Shown here: one piece after another, positions 1 through 8,659 of the stretch
Layout: each line of letters starts with the position of its first letter
Position numbering within the stretch: position 1 is the first letter of the stretch
Origin: a candidate division BRC1 bacterium HGW-BRC1-1
GTDB lineage: Bacteria; Sumerlaeota; Sumerlaeia; Sumerlaeales; Sumerlaeaceae
Assembly (NCBI GenBank): GCA_002842095.1
Contig: PHCB01000011.1
Span: forward strand, 1-64,000
DNA: 64,000 bases
Direction: 5' to 3'
Program-made: the position numbers and the translations under genes
The notes under the pieces: generated by a model
Seen by the model: only the letters and a program-made list of their open reading frames with translations
What the model was told of the DNA's origin: nothing
Database searches by the model: none

Positions 1-2
1 GC

Positions 3-476
3 CGTGTGGTTGCATCGCCCACTCCTCTGGCCATTGTGGAAATTGATTTGATCCGAAACCTGGTGGAGGCCGGCGAGATCATGGTTGTGGCGGGCGGCGG
101 GGGCGTTCCCGTCTGCATTACTTCATCCGGTGAAGAGCAGGGTGTTGAATGTGTGATCGACAAGGACCGCACATCCGCGCTTCTGGCGGTCGAACTTGGC
201 GCAAGTCACCTGATTATTGCCACAGGGGTGGAACACGTGTCCGTAAACTTCGGAACTCCCAGATCAAGAATTTTACGGAACGAAACCCTTGGGGATATGG
301 AGCGCTTCCTTGCGGATGGACAATTCCCGGAAGGAACCATGGGTCCCAAAATTGAAGCGGCCATCTGGTTCTTAACACGGTCCCACCGCCCCGATGCCGA
401 GGTAATTATCACGGATTTGCAGAACATGGTGAGTGCACTAAAGGGAGAAACAGGTACCCGCATTCGTCGGGGTTAA
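3..476 (+). CDS. arcC: Carbamate kinase, C-terminal part (cut by window edge)
   Basis: This is the last 157 residues of carbamate kinase, which exchanges phosphate between carbamoyl phosphate and ADP to give ATP in arginine or purine fermentation. The reading frame is open to the left edge, so the true start lies outside; the GTG at 6 is internal. Family landmarks are the RVVASPTP segment, the Gly-rich AGGGGVPV stretch, VIDKDRTSALLAVELGA, NFGTP, and GTMGPKIEAAIWFL followed by GTRI at the C-terminus. These belong to the amino-acid-kinase fold around the nucleotide site. No arcA or arcB is visible; the next gene, typA, starts 93 bases downstream and looks unrelated. Confidence 0.93.
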   Translation, partial: RVVASPTPLAIVEIDLIRNLVEAGEIMVVAGGGGVPVCITSSGEEQGVECVIDKDRTSALLAVELGASHLIIATGVEHVSVNFGTPRSRILRNETLGDMERFLADGQFPEGTMGPKIEAAIWFLTRSHRPDAEVIITDLQNMVSALKGETGTRIRRG

Positions 477-502
477 TGGATTGTTATGGACTTGATGCGA
501 TA

Positions 503-526
503 AAAGGGTGAACATCCATACCCTTT
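503..526 (+). terminator. Weak hairpin after carbamate kinase
   Basis: A seven-base inverted repeat (AAAGGGT and ACCCTTT) encloses a ten-base loop between arcC and typA. It lacks a proper T-run on its 3' side, so it may be only a weak terminator or a leader structure for typA. Confidence 0.3.
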
Positions 527-569
527 CCATTGTTCCAAAAACGGGTCATAACCCCTTAGGTAACGGTAT

Positions 570-2447
570 TTGAATTCGCATATCCGAAATGTAGCCGTCG
601 TGGCGCACATCGACCACGGCAAGACAACTCTTCTTGATGCAGTACTTCGCCAGTCGGGAATTTTCCGCGAGAATGAGCATGTAGAACGTCGCGTCATGGA
701 TTCCAACGATCTCGAACGAGAGCGTGGAATTACGATTTTCTCCAAACACACCGCCGTCATGCATGGCGACACGAAAATTAATTTCGTCGACACACCGGGC
801 CACGCTGATTTCTCGGGCGAGGTGGAGCGTGTTCTGGCCATGGTCAACGGTGTGTTGTTGCTCGTTGATGCCAGCGAGGGGCCCATGCCCCAAACGCGTT
901 TTGTGCTCAAGAAATCGATGGAAATGCACCTCAAGCCGATCGTGGTGATCAACAAAATCGATCGCCCCACGGCCCGCTGCACGGAAGTGCTGGATATGGT
1001 GTTGGACCTGTTCATCGAATTAGGCGCGGATGAAAACCAAATCGACTATCCCGTGGTGTACGCCAGTGCGCTTCAAGGCACCGCAAAAATGCGCATGGAT
1101 GACCCCGATGTGGATCTTGATCCCCTGTTCGACACAATCATTTCGCACATACCGGCACCGTTAGGCGATCCCACCTCACCTTTTCTGCTTCAGGTGGCAA
1201 CCCTTGAGTATAGCGATTACCTTGGAAAAATGGGATGTGGACGTATTCTGCAAGGGAGCATCAAGCCCGGCGATACGATAGCCCAATTATTGAACGTTGA
1301 CCCTGAAGCGGCTCGCGATGCAGGAGATACCATCCTGAAACCCGAGCGCCGGACGGGCAAGATCACCCGTGTTTTTGGCTACCAGGGCATGAAGCGAGTG
1401 GACCTGGCAGAAGGCTTCGCCGGGGATATCGTGCTTATGGTCGGCTTGGAAGACCCGAATATTGGCGACACCCTGGGAGACCTGGTGGCGACCACCACTC
1501 CCCTGCCCGCCGTGGAAATTGGTCTTCCGACTCTTAGCATGAACTTCATGGCCAACACGAGCCCGTTCGCTGGTAGGGATGGGAAGTTTGTCACCATGCG
1601 CAAAATACGCGAGCGGCTTGATCGCGAGTTGAAAACGAACGTAAGTCTACGTGTGGAAGAGACCGAAGCTCCCGACAGCCTGAAAGTTTCCGGTCGTGGA
1701 GAATTGCACCTTTCGATACTCATAGAGACCATGCGTCGCGAGGGTTATGAACTGGCAATTTCGCGTCCACGAGTCATCACTCGTAACATCGATAACGAAG
1801 TTCATGAGCCAATCGAATACCTCTGCCTGGATCTTCAGGAAGAATACGTTGGCACGATGATGGAAGAAGTTGGGCGCCGTCGTGGCGAGATCATGAACAT
1901 GGTCAACTACGGCACGGGCCTCGTGCGGATTGAGTACTACGTGCCTACGCGCGGACTGATTGGTCTGCGCAGCGTTTTGCTGAACTCAACCCGTGGCACG
2001 GGCATCATGAGTCACCGGTATGAACGTTACGAAAAATGGCGTGGAGCCATTGCCGACCGTTCACGCGGGGTTCTCGTGGCTCAAGAGCATGGCCGCAGCA
2101 CGGGTTACGCGATCAACAAGCTTCAGGAACGCTCGACATTCTTCATCGCTCCCGGTGTGGAGTGTTATGAGGGAATGATCATTGGCGAGAACTCTCGACC
2201 CGATGATATGGTGGTTAATATCTCCCGCGAGAAAAAGCTGACCAATATGCGTGCGTCGGGAAGCGATGACAATATCATGCTGACGCCCCCGCGAGAATTT
2301 TCTCTCGAACAAGCTCTCGAATTCATCGGTGACGATGAGTTGGTTGAGGTGACACCGGCTTTCATACGCTTGCGGAAGCGGTTCCTTAGCCACGAGGACC
2401 GTGTCCGGGCCGGCAAGGTTGCCGCGTCCCTGGCCGAGAGCGCCTGA
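570..2447 (+). CDS. typA: GTP-binding protein TypA/BipA
   Basis: This is a ribosome-associated translational GTPase of the TypA/BipA family, implicated in ribosome assembly and growth under stress or cold. At 625 residues it is close to the usual length of about 610. The N-terminal G domain shows G1 (AHIDHGKT, residues 12-19), the RGITI switch, DTPGHADF, NKID and a SAL motif. The EF-G-like domains and the BipA-specific C-terminal region with SHRYERYEKW and GYAINKLQERSTFFI follow. The start is TTG at 570 with AGG about 10 bases upstream; it places the canonical IRNVAVVAHIDHGK at the N-terminus. It appears to be transcribed alone. Confidence 0.96.
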   Translation: MNSHIRNVAVVAHIDHGKTTLLDAVLRQSGIFRENEHVERRVMDSNDLERERGITIFSKHTAVMHGDTKINFVDTPGHADFSGEVERVLAMVNGVLLLVDASEGPMPQTRFVLKKSMEMHLKPIVVINKIDRPTARCTEVLDMVLDLFIELGADENQIDYPVVYASALQGTAKMRMDDPDVDLDPLFDTIISHIPAPLGDPTSPFLLQVATLEYSDYLGKMGCGRILQGSIKPGDTIAQLLNVDPEAARDAGDTILKPERRTGKITRVFGYQGMKRVDLAEGFAGDIVLMVGLEDPNIGDTLGDLVATTTPLPAVEIGLPTLSMNFMANTSPFAGRDGKFVTMRKIRERLDRELKTNVSLRVEETEAPDSLKVSGRGELHLSILIETMRREGYELAISRPRVITRNIDNEVHEPIEYLCLDLQEEYVGTMMEEVGRRRGEIMNMVNYGTGLVRIEYYVPTRGLIGLRSVLLNSTRGTGIMSHRYERYEKWRGAIADRSRGVLVAQEHGRSTGYAINKLQERSTFFIAPGVECYEGMIIGENSRPDDMVVNISREKKLTNMRASGSDDNIMLTPPREFSLEQALEFIGDDELVEVTPAFIRLRKRFLSHEDRVRAGKVAASLAESA

Positions 2448-2618
2448 CCGCCCGGATCAAACAACCGCACCCCCTTCATCGAGCATGTTAAATCTCAGTC
2501 ACTAACTTCAATTATCTTAGCGTTCTTGGCTCGATATGGGCGGTGCAAATTTCCCCTGTGCTTACGGGTAATTCTGCACCGGTGAGATGTGTAACACAGG
2601 CGTCCATCCATCACATCC

Positions 2619-3884
2619 ATGACTCCCATCAAAAAAATAGTTCTCTCTAACGGGGTTCGGATCCTCTTCGAACGCATTCCCTCCGTGCGAAGTGCGTCGC
2701 TGGGTTTATGGTTGGACGTGGGCAGCCGCAATGAGAACCAAGCGGAAAACGGGCTTTCCCATTTCATCGAGCACATGTTCTTCAAAGGTACCGATTCGAA
2801 GGATGCCTATCAGCTTTCCAACGAAATGAACCGCATTGGGGGCAACTTCAACGCCTTCACCACGCAGGAGAACATCTGCCTTTCAGCCAAGGTCGTCGAC
2901 GAGAACGTGGGTCGCGCGATCGATCTGCTTACAGAAATTTATCTGCACAGCAGTTTCGCCCCCGAGGAGATTATCCGCGAAAGAAACGTGATCCTCGAAG
3001 AGGTGAAAATGTACAATGACACCCCCGACGAGTTGGTCATCGATCATTTCCTGCATCTCCTTTATGCGGATAATCCCATCGGACGCCCGATTCTTGGACC
3101 ACCGGAGAACATATCCGCTTTCACCCGGGAGGATGTGCGCCGCTATCAAAAACGGGAATTTGCCCCGGACAGAATCGTTGTCGCTCTGGCGGGAAATTTT
3201 GACCTGAGAAGGGTGGAGCCACAACTCCGGCGCATTTTTGAACGGCTGACCCCAAACGGGTGGGAACGTAATCCGGTTCTGCCCCCCACCCCTGCTTTTC
3301 AAACGCACAATGAGGATCGCAAACTCGAACAATTGCATTTTTGCATGGGAACCATTGCCCCCCATCGAGACAGCGACGACCGATATGCTTTTGCTGTGAT
3401 GAACACCATCCTTGGCGGTGGCCCGGCTTCGCGCATCTTTCAGGAGGTTCGCGAAAACAGGGGCCTTGCATATTCAATCGGCAGCTTTGAGTTCGCCTTC
3501 AAGGACGCCGGATGTTTCGCCATCAGTGGAGGGTCGAGTCCAAGGAACATTCGCAAGGTTCTCGACGTTTGCCTCTCGGAAGTACGCAAACTCTACACGG
3601 AAGGCGTGACCGAAGACGAGCTGGAGAGTGCACGCCAACAGTTGAAAACAGGTGTGTTACTGGGCATGGAGAGCAGTTCTACTCGAATGACCCGGCTGGC
3701 TGAATCGGAATTAATCTTTGGAGAATACCTGCCCATCGATTACGTTTTGCATCGCGTCAACTCCATCACCCGCGACGATGTGATGCGCATGGCGCAGACC
3801 TACTTGAAACAACATCCGGTGGCCTTTGCGGGAATCGGTCAGGAAAAGCGCTTCGAGCCATACCTGCACGGGATTACATTTTAA
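2619..3884 (+). CDS. M16 family zinc metallopeptidase (processing-peptidase-like)
   Basis: This is a zinc peptidase of the pitrilysin M16 family, single-module type like the bacterial MppA/YmxG proteins and mitochondrial processing peptidase beta. The inverted zinc motif HFIEH is seen at residues 48-52 (His48, Glu51, His52), with the distal glutamate expected in NVILEEVKMYNDTP. The C-terminal half keeps the M16 R/Y region (GGGPASRIFQEVRENRGLAYSIGSF). Length is 421 residues, normal for the family, and no signal peptide is visible, so it is probably cytoplasmic. The start is the ATG at 2619. It is followed by tRNA-Gly. The substrate cannot be read from the sequence. Confidence 0.93.
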   Translation: MTPIKKIVLSNGVRILFERIPSVRSASLGLWLDVGSRNENQAENGLSHFIEHMFFKGTDSKDAYQLSNEMNRIGGNFNAFTTQENICLSAKVVDENVGRAIDLLTEIYLHSSFAPEEIIRERNVILEEVKMYNDTPDELVIDHFLHLLYADNPIGRPILGPPENISAFTREDVRRYQKREFAPDRIVVALAGNFDLRRVEPQLRRIFERLTPNGWERNPVLPPTPAFQTHNEDRKLEQLHFCMGTIAPHRDSDDRYAFAVMNTILGGGPASRIFQEVRENRGLAYSIGSFEFAFKDAGCFAISGGSSPRNIRKVLDVCLSEVRKLYTEGVTEDELESARQQLKTGVLLGMESSSTRMTRLAESELIFGEYLPIDYVLHRVNSITRDDVMRMAQTYLKQHPVAFAGIGQEKRFEPYLHGITF

Positions 3885-3958
3885 CAGGTCTGCTGCCCTA
3901 CTTGCGATGCAGGTCCGATGAATTCCGAAGCAGGGCAAAGGTAATAGCAGCCCGGAAT

Positions 3959-4034
3959 GCGGGAGTAGCTCAGCTGGTAGAGCACTAGCCTTCCAAGCTT
4001 GATGTCGCGGGTTCGAGCCCCGTCTCCCGCTCCA
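3959..4034 (+). tRNA. tRNA-Gly (anticodon TCC)
   Basis: This is a complete 76-base cloverleaf. It has a seven-pair acceptor stem (GCGGGAG with CTCCCGC), a GCTC/GAGC D stem, an anticodon loop CTTCCAA with TCC in the centre, a T arm with TTCGAGC, discriminator T, and encoded CCA. The anticodon stem has one mismatch (T28 against T42), so the call rests on the other three arms. A short T-run follows the CCA. The minus-strand open frame across it is spurious. Confidence 0.95.
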
Positions 4035-4131
4035 CTTTTTCTGTCAATTTCCCCATGCGAAACTCTCTCGAAACCGTCCGCAATGCGGTATTTCCTTGAA
4101 TGGGTGTGTCGCCAGATTGCTTCTTCTTTGC

Positions 4132-6090
4132 ATGAAAACTTCTGCCGCATTTTTCCTTTTTTCTTTCCTTTCAATAGCACCCTTGTGGGCTCAGAATGCC
4201 CCCTCCTCCAATAAACAAGAAGTCCTGATGTCAAGGTACGGCCTCAATTCTCCGGCTCTGGTAACCAAAACCAGCAACAAACTATTAGCTGTGCGAGAGG
4301 GAGTGGCAAAAGGCTTGTCTCTGAAAGCTGCCGCATCGAAACAAACTGCGGCTGCTATGAGGGGTGACAAGCTTCAGGTGATTCTTGTCGTCGACGATTT
4401 TTCGGACGATCTTCTGAACGCGGCAGCACAGGCGAAACTCGAAATTGTGGGCAGATATGAGTTGGCCCACGGCACACGTCATTTGGTGGTGCGGTGTTCC
4501 TCCCCCGCGCAATTGGATTCCCTGCTCCTCAGACCTGACGTGAAGCGTGCTCAGGAAGAGCCCAAGCGGCGGACACGCGCAGGCACGGTGGTTACCCAGG
4601 GCGATGCATCCATGCGCGCTCCTCAGGCGCGTTCAACGTATGGTGTGGACGGCTCGGGATTGCGCATTGGAGTAATCAGCGACAGCCTGAATCGCACTCT
4701 CGGTGGAACGGTACTCCCCGCCTTCGGCGTTGGAACTGTGACTGGTTCTACTCCCCAGATAGCAAACGAACTTCCGGCCTCAATCCGCGTGGTCGATGCT
4801 GGCCCCACGGACCTGTCCGAAGTTATAGATGAGGGTTCAGGCATGGCGGAAATCATTCACGATGTTGCCCCTGGTGCCGCCCTTTCATTCGCGTCGGCTT
4901 TTAAGGGCTATTCGGATTTTGCCACCAACATCACCAAGCTGCGCACCGATCCCGGGTTTGAGTGTGACATAATCGTGGATGATGTCGGTTACTTTGCGGA
5001 ACCCATTTTTCAAAATGGATTCATTGGACAGGCCGCCAACGCCGCCTTTGCGGCGGGTGTGCCCTATTTTGCAGCCCTTGGTAACGACGGCGACAGTGCC
5101 CATGAGGCAGACTACGTGGATTCCAACACCGGCTCTGCTGACACAGCATATCCTGCCACCGGGGTGGATTTCCATGACTTCGGCCTGGCCAAGGCCACGG
5201 CTTCCGATAAATATCTGACATTTCTCCTGCAACCAGGTGACATCTTGAGCTGCATTCTGAAATGGGACGATCCGGGTGATGGCGTTTTTGCCCCCGGACC
5301 GGGTTCGGCGGCCGATCTGGATATGTATATTGTCTCCAATTTCACGCTCCCTCTCACTTCCTCAAACATCCTTTCGGAGGGAATAGATGCACAGGGGACA
5401 GTGGCTTCGCCAAGCGGCGAACCATTCGAGTATGCCGAGTACGAGAACACCGGCACCACAGCGCGTACTGTCCATGTGGTCATCGACCATTATGACGGGC
5501 GACGGCCCGTGCATCTTCATTTCTCTGCCTGGACTGATGGAACTGAAACCGATGCGGCGCTGATGCGAGGACGCACGGCCTACGGCCATACGATCGCTGA
5601 AAATGCAATGGGTGTGGCGGCGATCGATTATCTGGAAATCGACACGAACGGTCTTCTCCAATCCCCCATCACACAGATTAACGCGCAAACATATTCGTCA
5701 GAAGCGGGCAACAGTCCCCTGCTTCTCAGCGACGATGGCCTGACGCGTTTGGCGACCCCGCTCGCGCGTATGAAGCCGGACATCTCCGCACCTGACGGAG
5801 CCAACACCAGCACGTTCTATCCGGGTGCAGACCGTTCGGGCGATGCCGATTCCTACCCCAATTTTTTCGGAACATCCGCTGCAGCCCCGCATGCAGCTGC
5901 CGTGGCCGCGCTTATGATGCAGGCCAACCCCCTGATGACGGCCTCGCAGGTATATAGTATTATGCGCACGACGGCCGTTGATGTGGAAACCGTCGGTTTC
6001 GATGCACGCACGGGACCGGGTCTCATTAACGCAGAAACAGCAGTGGGAGCCGCGAACGCCTCGGGAGTTGCCGACTGGCAGATATACTGA
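4132..6090 (+). CDS. Secreted S8/S53-like serine peptidase with Glu in the His position
   Basis: This is an exported subtilase-fold protein of about 652 residues. I prefer the ATG at 4132 over the upstream TTG at 4096 because it begins a clean signal peptide (Lys, hydrophobic run, cleavage near PLWA-QN). Two subtilisin landmarks are clear: the Asp in VISDSL (Asp184) and the serine in GTSAAAP (Ser582). Where subtilisins have HGTHVAG, this protein has EGSGMAEII followed by VAPGA, so Glu234 occupies the usual histidine position, as in the Ser-Glu-Asp sedolisins (S53). An insert of about 200 residues between the Glu region and the Ser motif looks like a beta-rich domain. It stands 19 bases before the helicase gene. 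Activity and cargo are unknown. Confidence 0.82.
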   Translation: MKTSAAFFLFSFLSIAPLWAQNAPSSNKQEVLMSRYGLNSPALVTKTSNKLLAVREGVAKGLSLKAAASKQTAAAMRGDKLQVILVVDDFSDDLLNAAAQAKLEIVGRYELAHGTRHLVVRCSSPAQLDSLLLRPDVKRAQEEPKRRTRAGTVVTQGDASMRAPQARSTYGVDGSGLRIGVISDSLNRTLGGTVLPAFGVGTVTGSTPQIANELPASIRVVDAGPTDLSEVIDEGSGMAEIIHDVAPGAALSFASAFKGYSDFATNITKLRTDPGFECDIIVDDVGYFAEPIFQNGFIGQAANAAFAAGVPYFAALGNDGDSAHEADYVDSNTGSADTAYPATGVDFHDFGLAKATASDKYLTFLLQPGDILSCILKWDDPGDGVFAPGPGSAADLDMYIVSNFTLPLTSSNILSEGIDAQGTVASPSGEPFEYAEYENTGTTARTVHVVIDHYDGRRPVHLHFSAWTDGTETDAALMRGRTAYGHTIAENAMGVAAIDYLEIDTNGLLQSPITQINAQTYSSEAGNSPLLLSDDGLTRLATPLARMKPDISAPDGANTSTFYPGADRSGDADSYPNFFGTSAAAPHAAAVAALMMQANPLMTASQVYSIMRTTAVDVETVGFDARTGPGLINAETAVGAANASGVADWQIY

Positions 6091-6109
6091 GGGTACGTAG
6101 CGAAAGAAT

Positions 6110-8659
6110 ATGAGCAGTAACCTGAGTCCACAATCAGAGGCTGATGAGCCGGCAAGAGTGTTGCTGGAATCACTTTTGCGCGTTCCGCACATTCGCAACA
6201 ACGTGGCTCATGTGCATGAGATTCCTCCGCGCGAAGCGAAGTATGGGGAGTTTCCCGGGGACTTGGACCCGCGTCTGATCCAGGCTTTACAAGCGCGAGG
6301 TTACAACCGGCCTTATACGCACCAGGCTGCCGCCATCCAGCACGCCATGAATGAAAAAAACGTGGTGGTGGTTACGCCGACGGCGTCGGGGAAAACGCTT
6401 TGCTTTAATGTGCCCGTGATTCAACGGGTGCTCGAGGAACCCGAAGCCCGGGCACTATATCTTTTTCCCACGAAGGCTCTCGCGCAGGATCAATATGGTG
6501 AACTCCACCAGCTAACGCAGGCAGCGGACGGCCAGATCAAGGTCTACACGTTTGACGGGGACACACCCTCCAGTGCACGCAAAGCCATTCGATCAGCGGG
6601 TAGTCTCATCCTGACAAACCCCGACATGTTGCACGTAGGCATTCTTCCGCTTCACACCCAATGGATTCGTCTTTTCGAAAACCTGCGCTATATCGTTATC
6701 GATGAAATCCACGCATACCGCGGGGTGTTCGGAAGCCACGTGGCCAACGTGCTGCGACGTCTTCAGAGGATATGCGCCTTCTACGGCTCAGCCCCCACTT
6801 TCATCTGCGCATCGGCCACGATTGCCAATCCACGGGAAATTTCCGAGCAACTACTTGGCGCGGACGTGGAGCTTGTCAGTGAAAACGGTGCTCCGTCGGG
6901 GCGCAAATATTTCATGCTCTACAATCCGCCGGTCATAAACGAAGAGTTGGGAATTCGCCGGGGCGTGGTAAACGAGACGCGCCGTCTGGCGGCACGCACG
7001 CTGGCGGCCGAGGCCCAAACTATCGTCTTTGCTCGCAGCCGTATGAGGGTTGAGGTACTGCTGAACTACCTGCGCAAGACCATGCGCAAGCTGCACAAGA
7101 ATCCCATGAGAGTCGCCGGCTACCGGGGCGGTTACCTGCCGAATGAACGACGCCTGATTGAGCAGGGCGTAAAGAGCGGAGAAATTCTTGGGGTTGTCAG
7201 CACGAACGCCCTCGAGTTGGGCATCGACATAGGCCAGCTTCGCGTGGCAATTATCGCAGGATATCCCGGTTCCATTTCCGCAACCTGGCAACAGGCCGGC
7301 CGCGCCGGACGAAAAGCTGAATCGTCGCTGGCCATCATGGTGGCAAGCTCGGCACCGCTGGACCAATATCTTGCGGCAAATCCACATTTCTTATTTGGAC
7401 AGGCGCCGGAATCTGCAGTGGTGAATCCTGACCATGTTCAGATTTATGCCGAACATGTGAAGTGCGCGGCCTTTGAACTGCCTTTTGAAGATGGCGAGCA
7501 TTTCGGAGGGTTTCACCCACTGCCTTTGCTCCAGTATCTCGAAGACCAGCAGATTCTGCGTCACACGGGTAACCGGTGGCATTGGTCGAGCGACGTGTAC
7601 CCAAGCGAGCATGTATCCCTGCGTAGTGCCAGTTCGGAGAATTTTGTGGTGGTGAACACTTCCGACCGCAATCAGGTGATGGCCGAAGTGGATTTCGATT
7701 CGGCACCCATGCTCATCCACACCGAGGCGATTTACATGCATCTCGGAGAGACCTATTACATCGACAAGCTCGACTGGGACCGGCGCACCGCCTACGCGCG
7801 TCCGCAACAGTCAGATTACTACACCGATGCACTTTCGAAAACGGACATTCGAGTCCTGCGTGTGGATCAAACCTGCGACGCTTTTGCCGCGTCTTCCGAG
7901 GATGAAACTGCATCGGAGGATCAACCCTCAACGAAGCACGAGCGTCTGAAGGCCGGCGAAGAATATCCGTTGACCGCCACCCCGACGGCGGGACTGCCCG
8001 CAAGCAAAGACCTCCCTCCTTACGGGCCTGAGGAAATCCGACGACAAATGCAGGGATCTGGACCAGAAGAGAACGAGGCCGGCATTCCTCTTCCCGCCGC
8101 TACCGTGCCCATGATCGGACAGCCGATGTTGTCGCGAAACTTCGGTGAGGTCGTGGTTTCGACCCTGGTGGCCAAGTTCAAAAAGATCCGCTTCGAGACT
8201 CACGAAAACATCGGCTACGGCGATGTCAGCGTCCCTGTTCTGGAAACCCAGACGGAGGCCTATTGGCTGACGCTGTCGGCTGAAACAAAGGATCGTATCG
8301 AAGTTGCGGGCGGTGATCTCGGGGCGGCGCTGAATGGCATGGCGACGCTTCTTGCACAGGCCGCACCGTTGCACCTGCTGTGCGACCCGTCAGATTTGCG
8401 GGCTGTACCGATGGTTCGCGCTCCCCATGACGACCTTCCCGCCGTTTACTTGTGCGATCGTTACCCGGGCGGAATTGGTCTCGCGCGCAAGTTTTTCGAC
8501 ATCGATCTTCAAGTTCTCGCTGCCGCTCGAGACATTCTTGCCGGCTGTCCGTGCGCGACTGGTTGTCCTTCCTGCGTCGGTCCGGAAATTGAATTAGGGA
8601 CGAATGCGAAACGTGGCGCCATGATCCTGCTGGAGAGCATAGTGCGCCGCGCGGGGTGA
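6110..8659 (+). CDS. DEAD/DEAH-box helicase with DUF1998 zinc module (MrfA/YprA type)
   Basis: This is a superfamily 2 helicase of the YprA/MrfA group; B. subtilis MrfA acts in repair of mitomycin-type DNA damage. It is 849 residues, somewhat longer than MrfA. Visible motifs are Walker A (TPTASGKT, residues 89-96), DEIH (198-201), SATI, and the motif VI region QQAGRAGR. The C-terminus has the four-cysteine MrfA signature: Cys813, Cys815, Cys819 and Cys822 within CPCATGCPSC. An acidic, proline-rich insert around residues 585-660 separates the helicase core from the DUF1998 part and probably accounts for the extra length. Its stop codon abuts that of argH on the other strand, with no terminator between. 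Confidence 0.9.
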   Translation: MSSNLSPQSEADEPARVLLESLLRVPHIRNNVAHVHEIPPREAKYGEFPGDLDPRLIQALQARGYNRPYTHQAAAIQHAMNEKNVVVVTPTASGKTLCFNVPVIQRVLEEPEARALYLFPTKALAQDQYGELHQLTQAADGQIKVYTFDGDTPSSARKAIRSAGSLILTNPDMLHVGILPLHTQWIRLFENLRYIVIDEIHAYRGVFGSHVANVLRRLQRICAFYGSAPTFICASATIANPREISEQLLGADVELVSENGAPSGRKYFMLYNPPVINEELGIRRGVVNETRRLAARTLAAEAQTIVFARSRMRVEVLLNYLRKTMRKLHKNPMRVAGYRGGYLPNERRLIEQGVKSGEILGVVSTNALELGIDIGQLRVAIIAGYPGSISATWQQAGRAGRKAESSLAIMVASSAPLDQYLAANPHFLFGQAPESAVVNPDHVQIYAEHVKCAAFELPFEDGEHFGGFHPLPLLQYLEDQQILRHTGNRWHWSSDVYPSEHVSLRSASSENFVVVNTSDRNQVMAEVDFDSAPMLIHTEAIYMHLGETYYIDKLDWDRRTAYARPQQSDYYTDALSKTDIRVLRVDQTCDAFAASSEDETASEDQPSTKHERLKAGEEYPLTATPTAGLPASKDLPPYGPEEIRRQMQGSGPEENEAGIPLPAATVPMIGQPMLSRNFGEVVVSTLVAKFKKIRFETHENIGYGDVSVPVLETQTEAYWLTLSAETKDRIEVAGGDLGAALNGMATLLAQAAPLHLLCDPSDLRAVPMVRAPHDDLPAVYLCDRYPGGIGLARKFFDIDLQVLAAARDILAGCPCATGCPSCVGPEIELGTNAKRGAMILLESIVRRAG

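Noticed and set aside
3881-4234. A 117-residue minus-strand open frame across the tRNA
   Set aside because: It is the well-known spurious translation of the tRNA-Gly complement and overlaps the real subtilase start; no gene is supported.
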